A stretch of 23,467 nucleotides of DNA, taken from the NCBI RefSeq assembly GCF_000720115.1, contig NZ_JOIR01000065.1, forward strand, positions 1 through 23,467, given 5' to 3'. The notes under the pieces are model-generated. The model did not search any database. It had not been told where the DNA came from and was given only the letters and a program-made list of their open reading frames with translations. Below are positions 1 through 6,785 of this stretch, one piece after another (the first letter of the stretch is position 1; each line of letters starts with the position of its first letter). A program made the translations under genes and the position numbers. The stretch is from Streptomyces sp. NRRL F-2580. GTDB lineage: Bacteria > Actinomycetota > Actinomycetes > Streptomycetales > Streptomycetaceae.

Positions 1-165
1 GTAGCGGCGGTGGCCGCCCTCGGAGCGGAGCGGGGTGATCAGGCGGGCCTCTCCGAGGGCACGGAGGAAGCCCTGGGTGGTGCCGAGCATGTCTGCCGCT
101 CGGCCCATGGTGTAGGCGGGGTAGCCGTCGTCGTCGAGACGGCCGAACGAATCGTCTGCTGTCAT
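1..165 (-). CDS. MerR-family transcriptional regulator, N-terminal part (runs off left edge)
   Basis: Only the first 55 codons lie in the window. The ATG is at 165, with a GAGGTG ribosome-binding site about 5 nt upstream on the minus strand. Residues 18-55 hold a MerR-type winged-helix reading head: YTMGRAADMLGTT (helix-turn-helix), FLRALGEARLI, then the wing motif RSEGGHRRY that precedes the arginine-rich DNA contacts of this family. MerR-like proteins bind promoter DNA as dimers, or, in the single-domain BldC type, as head-to-tail oligomers on direct repeats. The dimerisation or effector part is outside the window, so the signal sensed is unknown. Its upstream region is an unusually long non-coding stretch with TACTGC repeat arrays, which makes autoregulation through direct repeats a reasonable inference. 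Confidence 0.88.
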   Translation of the reverse strand, partial: MTADDSFGRLDDDGYPAYTMGRAADMLGTTQGFLRALGEARLITPLRSEGGHRRY

Positions 166-213
166 CGCACCTCACTGCGAAACAGGTGGGGAAAAGGGGT
201 CGGAACGCGGGGA

Positions 214-244
214 GGGGCCCTGGTGCGTACGACACCAGGGCCCC
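214..244. terminator. Strong 12-bp hairpin in the MerR leader region
   Basis: GGGGCCCTGGTG at 214-225 is the exact reverse complement of CACCAGGGCCCC at 233-244, with a 7-nt loop. It lies 48 nt upstream of the MerR start codon. It has no adjacent T tract, except a TTTT in minus-strand sense near 192-195. It could be an attenuating leader hairpin of the MerR transcript or a factor-independent terminator. The sequence shows only the structure. Confidence 0.6.
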
Positions 245-465
245 GAAGGAACTGCTACACCATCTGCCGGCCTCAGTACTGCGCCGGCCTTCTGTGTCCG
301 CAGACCCGACCGAGATGCTGTCGGGGGTGCGGGGATCGCGGATGCGTGACCGGAGACCACCTCACTATCGATGTCCTGCGGCACCCGGGCTCGACTTCCG
401 CCCGGGCGATCCTGATGGTGCTCGGCTCCTCCGTTCTTCCCTCGGTCCTACCAAACGGGAACTTG

Positions 466-528
466 TACTGCTGGTACTGCGTACTGCCGGTACTGCTGTA
501 TTGCTCTACTGCGAACTGCTTGTACTGC
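466..528 (+). repeat. TACTGC direct-repeat array A (8 sites)
   Basis: Eight hexamers in one orientation start at 466, 475, 482, 491, 499 (TATTGC), 507, 514 (AACTGC) and 523. Spacing is 9, 7, 9, 8, 8, 7 and 9 bp, so next-nearest copies are about 16 bp apart. Most copies are preceded by G (GTACTGC). The copies fall in different reading frames and there is no coding signal, so this is not a repeat-protein gene. The pattern suits multiple operator sites. The protein that binds is not known; the adjacent MerR regulator is the obvious candidate. Confidence 0.75.
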
Positions 529-670
529 TCGTGGCCTCACCCAAGCGCCACGCTTCGGCAGCCAGCCCCGTTGCCCGTCCTGCGTCTGCTCTGGCTTAGA
601 ACCCCACTGCCGAACTTCCCGGTGCGCGCGCCCGCAGCCGACGCCTTCACCGAGGTGCTGCTCACTACTT

Positions 671-734
671 CACTGCTGGGTACTGCGCAATGCACTTACT
701 GCGGGTACTGCCACTGCGTTTACTGCGGTACTGC
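671..734 (+). repeat. TACTGC direct-repeat array B (6-7 sites)
   Basis: Copies start at 671 (CACTGC), 681, 697, 706, 712 (CACTGC), 721 and 729. A degenerate CAATGC at 688-693 lies in the one wide gap. All have the same orientation as array A, with 6-10 bp spacing apart from that gap. A lone CACTGC lies between the arrays at 605-610, and isolated copies occur at 250-255 (AACTGC) and 277-282 (TACTGC). Confidence 0.72.
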
Positions 735-838
735 TCCGGCGGCCCCTGATGACTGCGGGCCACCCGGTCCGGTCGTCAGCCCCGTCGCCGTCATGCAACA
801 GCCCTGGCTTCGGAACTCCACCACCGCACCGTCCTGCG

Positions 839-875
839 AACTGCAACTGCGGGTACTGCGTACTGCGGGTACTGC
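839..875 (+). repeat. TACTGC direct-repeat array C (5 sites)
   Basis: Copies start at 839 (AACTGC), 845 (AACTGC), 854, 861 and 870, with spacings of 6, 9, 7 and 9 bp and the same orientation as arrays A and B. Together the three arrays make about twenty same-direction copies within 410 bp of otherwise gene-free DNA. I see no gene between 166 and 1020. Confidence 0.72.
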
Positions 876-964
876 TGCCCGGCAGTTCGTCTCTGCCAGG
901 ACAGCGACATGGGCAGGGCGCAAGGCGGGCATCGCCGGGTTAACCGCCGTGGCTGATCCCCGGG

Positions 965-980
965 GCCCGTGTGCACGGGC
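965..980. terminator. Palindrome downstream of the DUF1206 gene
   Basis: GCCCGTG at 965-971 and CACGGGC at 974-980 form a near-perfect palindrome 41 nt past the stop of the minus-strand DUF1206 gene. As RNA it could form a 5-bp GC stem with a 6-nt loop, which fits a weak terminator. An operator role is equally possible. Confidence 0.35.
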
Positions 981-1020
981 GGTCGGCAGGGTACGGGCGG
1001 GGGCGGCGCGAGCAGGACGG

Positions 1021-1877
1021 TCAGCCGGCATCGCGGCTGATCGACTGCTCGGCCGAGGCGTCGTGTTCAGGGGCTTTACGCCAGCGGGCCTCGCAGAACG
1101 AGTAGAAACCGAACAGCAGAAGGCCCACCGCCGCGGCGATCAGCAGCACCGGCCCGGCCGGCGTATCGCGAACGAACAACGTCTCATCCAGGCCCTTGGC
1201 CTCGTCGGCGTCGAAGCGCACCGCGGCCAGGAGAGCGAACAGGCCGTCGCCACCGCGACCACTCCGCACGCGACGCCGCCGATGATGCCCAGCGCCGCGA
1301 CGATGCGCCGCGTCGTCCGGCTCATCCGGTCCGTACGGAGGTTCTTCTCGAACTTGCGCATCAGGCTGCGCACCACGATCACCACGCCGACGAGTACCCG
1401 GCCATAGGGCCATTCCAGCACGCGCGCGGTGTAGTCCTTCGACGCCTGGTCACCGGCGCGGGTTCCGCCGGACCCGCCGACCAGCGCGGTCTGCACCACG
1501 CCGATACAGATCACCAGGTAGAAGACGGCCAGCCCCAGGGAGCCCAGGCGCCGGGTCCACTTGTCACCGCCTTCCGTCGCCTGCCCGAAGGCGGCCTCGG
1601 AAAGGCGCCACAGCACCATCGCCGCCAGCCCCACCACCAGCGCCCACAGCAGCACCTGGCCGTAGGGCTGCTCGCCGATGGTCCGCACCGCCCCGGACCG
1701 GTCGGCCTCCTTGCCACTGCCGCCGCCGAAACCGATCCGCACGGCGAGGAGACCGACCAGAACGTAGATCACTCCCCGCGCGCAGAGCCCGACCCGGGAG
1801 GCGACCTTCATGGCGCGGCTGTCGGCCACACGCTGCCCCGGCGTCTTGGCCTGGGCGGCATCCCTCTCGGTCGCCAT
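1021..1877 (-). pseudogene. DUF1206 integral membrane protein, frameshifted
   Basis: The ATG at 1877 (MATERDAAQAK) has a GGGGAG site 9 nt upstream and is preferred over the in-frame ATG at 1886, which abuts that site. The protein shows the DUF1206 pattern: repeated pairs of membrane helices with ARGVIYVLVGLLAVRI, LLWALVVGLAAMVLWRLSEAAFG and later RFDADEAKGLDETL. Near 1240-1250 the homologous reading passes to another frame. The first frame degenerates after GGVACGVVAVATA and stops at 1140. The second frame carries LFALLAAVRF and the final helix, and stops at 1021. One missing base would restore it. The helix before the LMRKFEKNLR motif also looks about ten residues short by memory of the family, so there may be two lesions. 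Function of the family is unknown. A sequencing error at the frameshift is possible. Confidence 0.8.
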
Positions 1878-2170
1878 GCCCGACATCTCCCCGTGCGCGG
1901 ACGCAAGGGCACCCGGTCACAGCCGCTACCCCCACCATGGCACCACGCAGCGCACCCGACCAGCGCAGTCCTTCGCTTCCAGATAGGTGAAAGGTCGTGG
2001 CATCCGGGTGAAATCCGCTCGCGCAGTGCACGCGCCCGTACTCGCGCCACGTGACACTCGCCGACAGGGCTCCCTTGATCATCGCTGCGCGGCGAATGCG
2101 TTCGCCCGGGGCCCCGGCCGCGGCAATTCCCGTGGCTGGCAGTCAGTCCCGAGCCGGAGGTAGACCGCCC

Positions 2171-3052
2171 GTGGCGGTGAACGGAAACCCGACCGTCAGA
2201 CGACGCCGGCTGGGCGCGGAGCTGCGCCGGCTCCGCCTGGCCCGTGGCCTGACCAGTACACAGGTGGCTGAACGCCTGTTGATCTCCCAGCCCAAGATCA
2301 GCCACTTGGAGAACGGCCGCCGCGCCATCAAGCCGCGCGATGTGCGGGACCTGTGCGCCCTCTACGGAGTCACCGACCCGCACGCCGTCGATGCGTTGAT
2401 GCGGATGGCCACGGAATCCGAGCGGCAGGGCTGGTGGGTCGCCTGCGGCGATGTTCCCTACGCCGTCTACATCGGCCTGGAGACGGAAGCCTCCTCCCTC
2501 CGCGCCTACGAGCCCCTGGTGATCCCCGGCCTGCTGCAAACACCCGCCTACGCCCAGGCCGTCATCGAGGAAACGATCCCTCAGGCCACTCCCGAGCAGA
2601 TCGCCGTGCGCCATGAGGTCCGGCTGCGCCGCCAGTCCCGGGCCCACCACCCTGCCCGCCCCTTCCGTTTACGGGTGCTACTGGACGAATCCGCACTGCG
2701 CCGCGTGGTCGGCAGCCCGCAGATCATGCGCGAACAGCTCACGTACCTGAACCGCCTCGGCGCGCAGCCGCACATCACCGTGCAGGTCCTCCCGCACAGC
2801 GCGGGAGCCCATCCGGGCGTCTCGGGACAGTTCTCCATCCTCGACTTCCCAGACGCCCCCGGGGCGGGGACGGTGTATCTGGAACGATTCACCAGCGACC
2901 TCTACCTGGAGAAACGATCCGACGTGCAGCGCTACTGTGCCATGTACGACTACCTCCAGGCCCAGGCTCTGAACCCGGAGCACACCCGCCACTTCATCAC
3001 CCGCGCCGCCGAAGAGCTGGCGGCCGCCGCATCGCTGCCCGGCCGGCCGTGA
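2171..3052 (+). CDS. XRE-family regulator with C-terminal DUF5753 domain
   Basis: The protein has 293 aa from GTG 2171, which has a GGAGGT site about 9 nt upstream; the frame stays open upstream without a ribosome-binding site. Residues 15-65 are a Cro/CI-type helix-turn-helix (LRRLRLARGLTSTQVAERL, then ISQPKISHLENGRRAIK). Residues about 105-280 are the DUF5753 sensor-like domain, with the usual markers YEPLVIPGLLQTPAYA, VLLDESALRR, ITVQVLP and a FSILDFPD stretch. This architecture and length are typical of the very large Streptomyces family related to BldB/WhiJ regulators. Members often sit beside a DUF397 gene and act with it. No DUF397 gene is visible here; the next gene candidate is convergent. 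It probably binds DNA as a repressor or activator, with unknown target. Confidence 0.92.
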   Translation: MAVNGNPTVRRRRLGAELRRLRLARGLTSTQVAERLLISQPKISHLENGRRAIKPRDVRDLCALYGVTDPHAVDALMRMATESERQGWWVACGDVPYAVYIGLETEASSLRAYEPLVIPGLLQTPAYAQAVIEETIPQATPEQIAVRHEVRLRRQSRAHHPARPFRLRVLLDESALRRVVGSPQIMREQLTYLNRLGAQPHITVQVLPHSAGAHPGVSGQFSILDFPDAPGAGTVYLERFTSDLYLEKRSDVQRYCAMYDYLQAQALNPEHTRHFITRAAEELAAAASLPGRP

Positions 3053-3068
3053 CCACCGCAGCCGCAGG

Positions 3069-3461
3069 TCACTGCGTCGCGTACAGGCGCTCGCGCAGGT
3101 GCGGCAGGGCGGCGGTGTCCGCGGCGGCGGACAGGCCGGCCAGGCCGGCCAGCAGGGTGCGGATGGCTGCGCCGTTGCCGTCGCGGACCGCCCGCACGAT
3201 CTCCTCTACCGTCTCGCGTCCGGACGGATCGATGCCGTCCGGACGCGAGGCGGGAGAGGGATCCGCGGGGCGGGTTCTCGTGGGAGGGGCGGTGTCAGCG
3301 TCGGGCGTCAACGCTAGCCCCCGCGTGTCACACAGGATGTCGAACGCTGTGGTTGTGCTGCGGAGTGCCGGCCGGCCGGGGCTATGGTCGGGCGCAGTCC
3401 GCGCCGATAGGGCGTGCGCGGGCGAGGCCCGGTGACCAGAGCGCTCTGGCGGCAGTAGCAC
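3069..3461 (-). CDS. Small hypothetical protein (doubtful)
   Basis: An open frame of up to 130 codons is convergent with the XRE gene. The C-terminal 55 residues look protein-like, with an amphipathic helical stretch (ETVEEIVRAVRDGNGAAIR) and LPHLRERLYATQ at the end. The N-terminal half is Pro/Thr/Arg-rich and less convincing. No good ribosome-binding site supports the GTG at 3461; a downstream TTG after a G-rich stretch near 3312 is an alternative. I recognise no family. It could be a small real gene or a chance frame in GC-rich DNA. Confidence 0.35.
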   Translation of the reverse strand: MLLPPERSGHRASPAHALSARTAPDHSPGRPALRSTTTAFDILCDTRGLALTPDADTAPPTRTRPADPSPASRPDGIDPSGRETVEEIVRAVRDGNGAAIRTLLAGLAGLSAAADTAALPHLRERLYATQ

Positions 3462-3532
3462 CGGGCCGCCCTACGCGACCGAGGTCCGGCACGCGGACCG
3501 GGAGGAGCGGAACCCGGTCCCCTGTGGCCTGC

Positions 3533-3564
3533 CGGGCTGGCGGGCTGGCGGGCTGGCGGGCTGG
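3533..3564. repeat. CGGGCTGG tandem repeat (4 copies)
   Basis: Four consecutive 8-bp units CGGGCTGG occupy 3533-3564 in a non-coding gap (3462-3730). Copy number could vary between strains by slippage. No gene is visible in the gap. Confidence 0.8.
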
Positions 3565-3593
3565 CTGCACGAGCTGGCCCCGTCATGAGAACG

Positions 3594-3626
3594 ACGGCCT
3601 CCCCTTGGAGGATCAGGGGAGGCCGT
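3594..3626. terminator. 12-bp hairpin terminator
   Basis: ACGGCCTCCCCT at 3594-3605 pairs perfectly with AGGGGAGGCCGT at 3615-3626 across a 9-nt loop, with extra pairing of AGA/TCT beyond a small bulge. It lies about 105 nt past the chaplin stop on the minus strand and could insulate that gene from its surroundings in both directions. Confidence 0.65.
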
Positions 3627-3677
3627 TCTACACCGGACTGTGCGCTGCGGCTGGTTCAGATGACGCGCGCTAGATGT

Positions 3678-3696
3678 GCCGGCGCTAGATGCCGGC
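3678..3696. repeat. Hairpin and direct repeat next to the chaplin stop
   Basis: GCCGGC at 3678-3683 and 3691-3696 form a 6-bp stem with a 7-nt loop, 34 nt past the chaplin stop. GCGCTAGATG occurs twice, at 3667-3676 and 3682-3691, as a 15-bp-spaced direct repeat. The hairpin may be a proximal terminator of the chaplin gene. Confidence 0.4.
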
Positions 3697-3730
3697 GCGA
3701 CGAGCGAGCCGGGTCCAGGGCTTGGTGCTG

Positions 3731-4015
3731 TCAGAACTTGCCGTGGTGGTCGGCCTTGTGGTGCCCGTCCGAGCCGCCGTCGTTGATGCAGGTGTTGCCG
3801 AAGGCGGGGTTGAGGAAGCCGACGATGTTGACGGTGTTGCCGCAGAGGTTGACCGGGATGTGGATGGGCACCTGGACGACGTTGCCGGACAGGACACCCG
3901 GGGAGCCGATGGCAGCGCCCTCTGCCGTGGCATCGGCGGCGGCCATGCCGGCCCCACCTGCCAGGACGGCACCAGCGGCGGCGGTAACGGCTACGGCCTT
4001 GGCGAAACGGAACAT
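3731..4015 (-). CDS. Short chaplin (secreted amyloid coat protein)
   Basis: The protein has 94 aa from ATG 4015, with AGGAG 6 nt upstream; the in-frame TTG at 4018 is too close. Residues 1-28 are a Sec signal peptide (MFRFAKAVAVTAAAGAVLAG, then GAGMAAADA). The mature part holds one chaplin domain: SPGVLSGNVVQVPIHIPVNL, then CGNTVNIVGFLNPAFGNTC, including the two cysteines that form the conserved disulfide. There is no C-terminal LPXTG sorting signal, so this is a short chaplin of the ChpD-H type. These assemble into the hydrophobic amyloid layer of aerial hyphae and spores together with rodlins and long chaplins. The tail DGGSDGHHKADHHGKF is unusually His/Asp-rich. No other chaplin or rodlin gene lies nearby. 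Confidence 0.95.
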   Translation of the reverse strand: MFRFAKAVAVTAAAGAVLAGGAGMAAADATAEGAAIGSPGVLSGNVVQVPIHIPVNLCGNTVNIVGFLNPAFGNTCINDGGSDGHHKADHHGKF

Positions 4016-4139
4016 CAAGATCTCCTTGAACTCACTCTGCCGCAGGGAGGTACGGCACGGACGACGTCCCCCACAACGCCCGGAGGTGCCCGCCCGTTAC
4101 GGACAATGGGCCGAACCGGTGAGCTCGGGAAACGTCCGC

Positions 4140-4404
4140 TCAGCCTGACCCAGGCCGCGACCGCCCGAGCCGGCATCCGCGCCGCCATCGCCGTGCGGGC
4201 CTGGCTGCGCGGGCAGGGCGTCGAACTCGCGCGATGCACCCACGGCTGGGCACCAGCAGCCGCTTCGCCGACCGCATCAGGGCCGCGGTCCGGTTCTGCG
4301 AGCGCCACGGGTTCCAGCTCACGGGTGAGCGTGAGCTGTGGCGAGACAGGTTGCCCAACGTGCGTATGGCGCGCGATCTCGTGAAGCATCCTGGGAGCGC
4401 ATGA
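4140..4404 (+). pseudogene. Remnant of an unidentified gene with a frame change
   Basis: Two segments with strong third-position G/C follow each other in different + frames. About 4146-4230 reads TQAATARAGIRAAIAVRAWL, then RGQGVELA. From ATG 4234 to the TGA at 4404 the reading is 56 residues with motifs RFADRIRAAVRFCERHGF and LTGERELWRDRLPNVRMA. No ribosome-binding site precedes either part. The layout suits the C-terminal end of a gene that suffered a frameshift and lost its start. The 56-residue frame could alternatively be a small gene. I do not recognise the family. Confidence 0.4.
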
Positions 4405-4444
4405 GACGCGGGCGATGCGCAGCGTGATCGACCACAGAACGTGA

Positions 4445-4487
4445 GCCGGAACCGTTCGACCGACAGCGTTTGTTCATCGGTTCCGGC
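4445..4487. repeat. 10-bp inverted repeat
   Basis: GCCGGAACCG at 4445-4454 and CGGTTCCGGC at 4478-4487 are perfect inverted repeats separated by 23 bp. The stretch 4405-4588 between the remnant and the esterase stop has no gene. The arms could mark the boundary of a lost element or form a long-loop hairpin. Confidence 0.5.
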
Positions 4488-4538
4488 GGTGTTGAGTGAT
4501 CATCTGCACTTTGGGTGTTCACGGGAAATGACGGCAGT

Positions 4539-4555
4539 GTCACCTTCGCGGTGAC
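4539..4555. terminator. Hairpin downstream of the esterase
   Basis: GTCACC at 4539-4544 pairs with GGTGAC at 4550-4555 with a 5-nt loop, 34 nt past the esterase stop on the minus strand. It is a short candidate terminator. Confidence 0.4.
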
Positions 4556-4588
4556 CCCCTCGCCGATCTGTTACGGGAGGGGACGCGC

Positions 4589-5716
4589 TCACACTGGCAG
4601 GTGACGGGCGAAGAACGACCGTACGAGGTCGCGAACGGCGGGCACGGTGACGCGCGGGTCTGCCCGGCCGACCATGGCGGCGCGTCCGGCAGCTGTCATC
4701 AGGCCGGCCTTGTGGAGCTGGGGGACGAGGGCCGCATAGTCGGTGAAGACCCAGTGCGCGGTGTCGTCGAGTTGCCGCCGGGTGACGGGGCCCGTGTGAG
4801 CGAGGAGGGCTGCCCAGGACCGGTCCAGCCGGGCGTTGCGGAAGCCGTCGGTGCCGGCCAGGAGCAGCGGCCGGTCCGTCCCCTGCCGGGCCACCGGCAA
4901 CAGTTCGCCGTCCATCTGGTCGAGGTACCCCTCCAGGTTGACGGCGGCGGAGATCCGCCGGTCCTCGTGGAGCGCCTGCGCGGCCGCGGTGCCGCCTGCG
5001 GAGTGCCCGTAGACCCCGACCCGGTCGAGCCCGAGGGTGTCGAGGACGAAGCGGAGGTCGGCGACCCGTGTGTCGATCACGGTTCGGAAGGTCGCCGCGT
5101 CCATGTCCGGACGCAGCACGGTCGTCCGGATCCGGTTGCGTCCCGGCCGCTCGTCGGGAAACTCGACCTCGCTCGCGTCTCCGGGGTGGTCAACGGTGAC
5201 GACGGTCCAGCCGCATGAGGCGAGGTCGATCGCCAGGGAGCTGCCCATCGTGCGGGCGTCGCCGCCGCCGGGGCTGTAGAGCAGCACGGGGCGCCGGCCG
5301 GGCAACGGCGGGGCGCCGGCCCGGGCATGGGTGAGGGTTGCCGCCCAGTCGACCCCCGTCGCCGGCAGGTGCGGACGGACCAGGTGGGCGAGGGAGGCAA
5401 ACTCTCCGGCGGCGCCGGGCGTGAGCTGCGGAACGCGCGGGAAGCCAGGGCCGGGCACGGCGGGCCGCAGGATGGTGACCATGAGCTCGCGTACGCCGAT
5501 CTCGGGCTGCCACGGGTCGTTGCGGGTGCGGTCGACGAGGTGGAGGACCCGGGCGCCGACGGAGTACGGGCCGGTGGGTGCGGGCAGCCGGAGGAGGGGC
5601 GCGCCGGAGCGCCCAGTAGCCGACGCGGAGGCGGGGGCGGCCGTTGCGAGGAACAGGGCGCCGGCGAGGGCGCCCTTGGCGAAGGAACGGCGGCCGGGCG
5701 TGAAGGGAATGGTCAT
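4589..5716 (-). CDS. Secreted alpha/beta-hydrolase, PAF-acetylhydrolase/lipase-like
   Basis: The protein has 375 aa from ATG 5716, with a weak AGGA site 8 nt upstream. Residues 1-33 form a twin-arginine-style signal (GRRSFAKGALAGALFLATAA, ending ASASA), which points to export, perhaps in folded form. The hydrolase core follows: LYSPGGGDA (147-154, oxyanion region), GWTVVTVDHPGDAS (169-182), the nucleophile elbow GHSAGG with Ser239, and His321 in DDTAHWVF. The overall pattern fits the platelet-activating-factor acetylhydrolase isoform II family, whose bacterial members hydrolyse short-chain or polymeric esters. The residue 23 positions after the serine, where the family usually has Asp, is Glu262 in NLEGYLD; Asp266 is nearby. 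Substrate cannot be told. It is divergent from an ArsR-like regulator with 84 bp between the starts, so that regulator probably controls it. Confidence 0.88.
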   Translation of the reverse strand: MTIPFTPGRRSFAKGALAGALFLATAAPASASATGRSGAPLLRLPAPTGPYSVGARVLHLVDRTRNDPWQPEIGVRELMVTILRPAVPGPGFPRVPQLTPGAAGEFASLAHLVRPHLPATGVDWAATLTHARAGAPPLPGRRPVLLYSPGGGDARTMGSSLAIDLASCGWTVVTVDHPGDASEVEFPDERPGRNRIRTTVLRPDMDAATFRTVIDTRVADLRFVLDTLGLDRVGVYGHSAGGTAAAQALHEDRRISAAVNLEGYLDQMDGELLPVARQGTDRPLLLAGTDGFRNARLDRSWAALLAHTGPVTRRQLDDTAHWVFTDYAALVPQLHKAGLMTAAGRAAMVGRADPRVTVPAVRDLVRSFFARHLPV

Positions 5717-5800
5717 GCACGGCATCCTGGGGGCGGGCGCGGTGCCGGGGCGAAGCTTGCGGCCAGGCCCGAAAGGGTTGCGTGGAACAGGGAGATGTGC

Positions 5801-6778
5801 GTGATCCGGATCTATTTCACGGCGGACGATTTCGCCCGGGTACGGTTCGCGCCGCGGCCTTCGCCGGTACCCGAGCTGCACGCTGCCCTGATGATGCTGG
5901 GCGCCCGGCACGAGGAACTGCTGTTCGGGCGCTGGCGGAACAGCCTGCTGCGGCGCCTGCCGAGCGTGGTCGAACCGCTCGCGGACCTGGTGCCGGACGG
6001 GATCGCCCCCGCCTTCCTCGACGTCCTCGGCGACACGCTGGACGAGGGGGTAGCGCTGATCAGGGGCGCCCGCCCGGAGTCCGTGCGGGCCGGGATCGAG
6101 CAGGTGTACGCGCGACGGCCGGCCCCGCCGTGGGTCCGCGCCCTGCACGGCGGGAGCGCCGGCGCCTGGCGGACACTCGGCCGGGCACAGCGGGCGGCCC
6201 ACGAGACGGTGATCGCGCCGGTCTGGCCCCTGGTCCAGGACCTGCACCGGACGGAGTTCACCCGTCATGCCCTGGCCGTCGCCGAACACGGCCTCGGCGC
6301 CACCCTGACCGACCTGGCACCGGGGTCACGGCTGCGCGACGGAGTCTGGGAATGGCCCAGGCCGGGCGTCGGGGGTGTACGGGAGATACACCTCGGGGGA
6401 CGTGGAATGATCCTGCGCCCGACATTCCACTGGCGTCGCGACCCGCTCGTTCAGCACCTGCCGGACTGCCCGACGGTGCTCACCTACCCGGCAGGCCGGG
6501 GGCTGCCGCTCGTCCCGGAAAGCGGCGGCGAGGCGGGCGAGCCCCTCGCGGGAGTCCTCGGGCGCACCCGGCTCGCGCTCCTGCGCTTGTTGGACGAAGC
6601 ACGTACGACCACGGGACTGGCCCGCCGCATCGGCGTCAGCAATGCCACGACCTCAGCCCACGCCTCGGCCCTACGCGCCGCTGGTCTGCTCACCACCACG
6701 CGCACAGGCCGTTCGGTGCACCACGCGCGAACGCCCTTGGCGGAGCTGCTGCTGGCCGGCGGCACCGCCGACGGCTGA
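5801..6778 (+). CDS. ArsR-like winged-helix regulator with N-terminal DUF5937-type domain
   Basis: The protein has 325 aa from GTG 5801, which has AGGGAG 6 nt upstream; the ATG at 5795 touches that site. The N-terminal two thirds (IRIYFTADDFARVRFAPRPS, DDFARVRF, later VWEWPRPG and LRPTFHWRRDP) match the common actinobacterial DUF5937 arrangement. Residues about 250-325 form an ArsR winged helix: RTRLALLRLLDEARTTTGLA, RRIGVSNATTSAHASALRAA and GLLTTTRTGRSVHHARTPLA. No metal-binding ELCV-type cysteine motif is visible, so metal sensing is unlikely. The gene is divergent from the secreted esterase, which suggests local control of that enzyme and of itself, by inference only. Confidence 0.88.
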   Translation: MIRIYFTADDFARVRFAPRPSPVPELHAALMMLGARHEELLFGRWRNSLLRRLPSVVEPLADLVPDGIAPAFLDVLGDTLDEGVALIRGARPESVRAGIEQVYARRPAPPWVRALHGGSAGAWRTLGRAQRAAHETVIAPVWPLVQDLHRTEFTRHALAVAEHGLGATLTDLAPGSRLRDGVWEWPRPGVGGVREIHLGGRGMILRPTFHWRRDPLVQHLPDCPTVLTYPAGRGLPLVPESGGEAGEPLAGVLGRTRLALLRLLDEARTTTGLARRIGVSNATTSAHASALRAAGLLTTTRTGRSVHHARTPLAELLLAGGTADG

Positions 6779-6785
6779 TCCGGGC

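Noticed and set aside
10..1407. Long open plus-strand frame with many Cys/Tyr residues
   Set aside because: The Cys/Tyr pattern comes from TACTGC repeats in non-coding DNA. The frame has no ribosome-binding site and runs antisense through the DUF1206 gene.
1808..2650. Long minus-strand frame across the XRE gene
   Set aside because: Antisense shadow of a gene with clear homology; no ribosome-binding site or family features.
4589..6289. Minus-strand frame extending the esterase upstream to 566 codons
   Set aside because: The extra N-terminus is antisense to the ArsR gene. A signal peptide and a ribosome-binding site place the real start at 5716.
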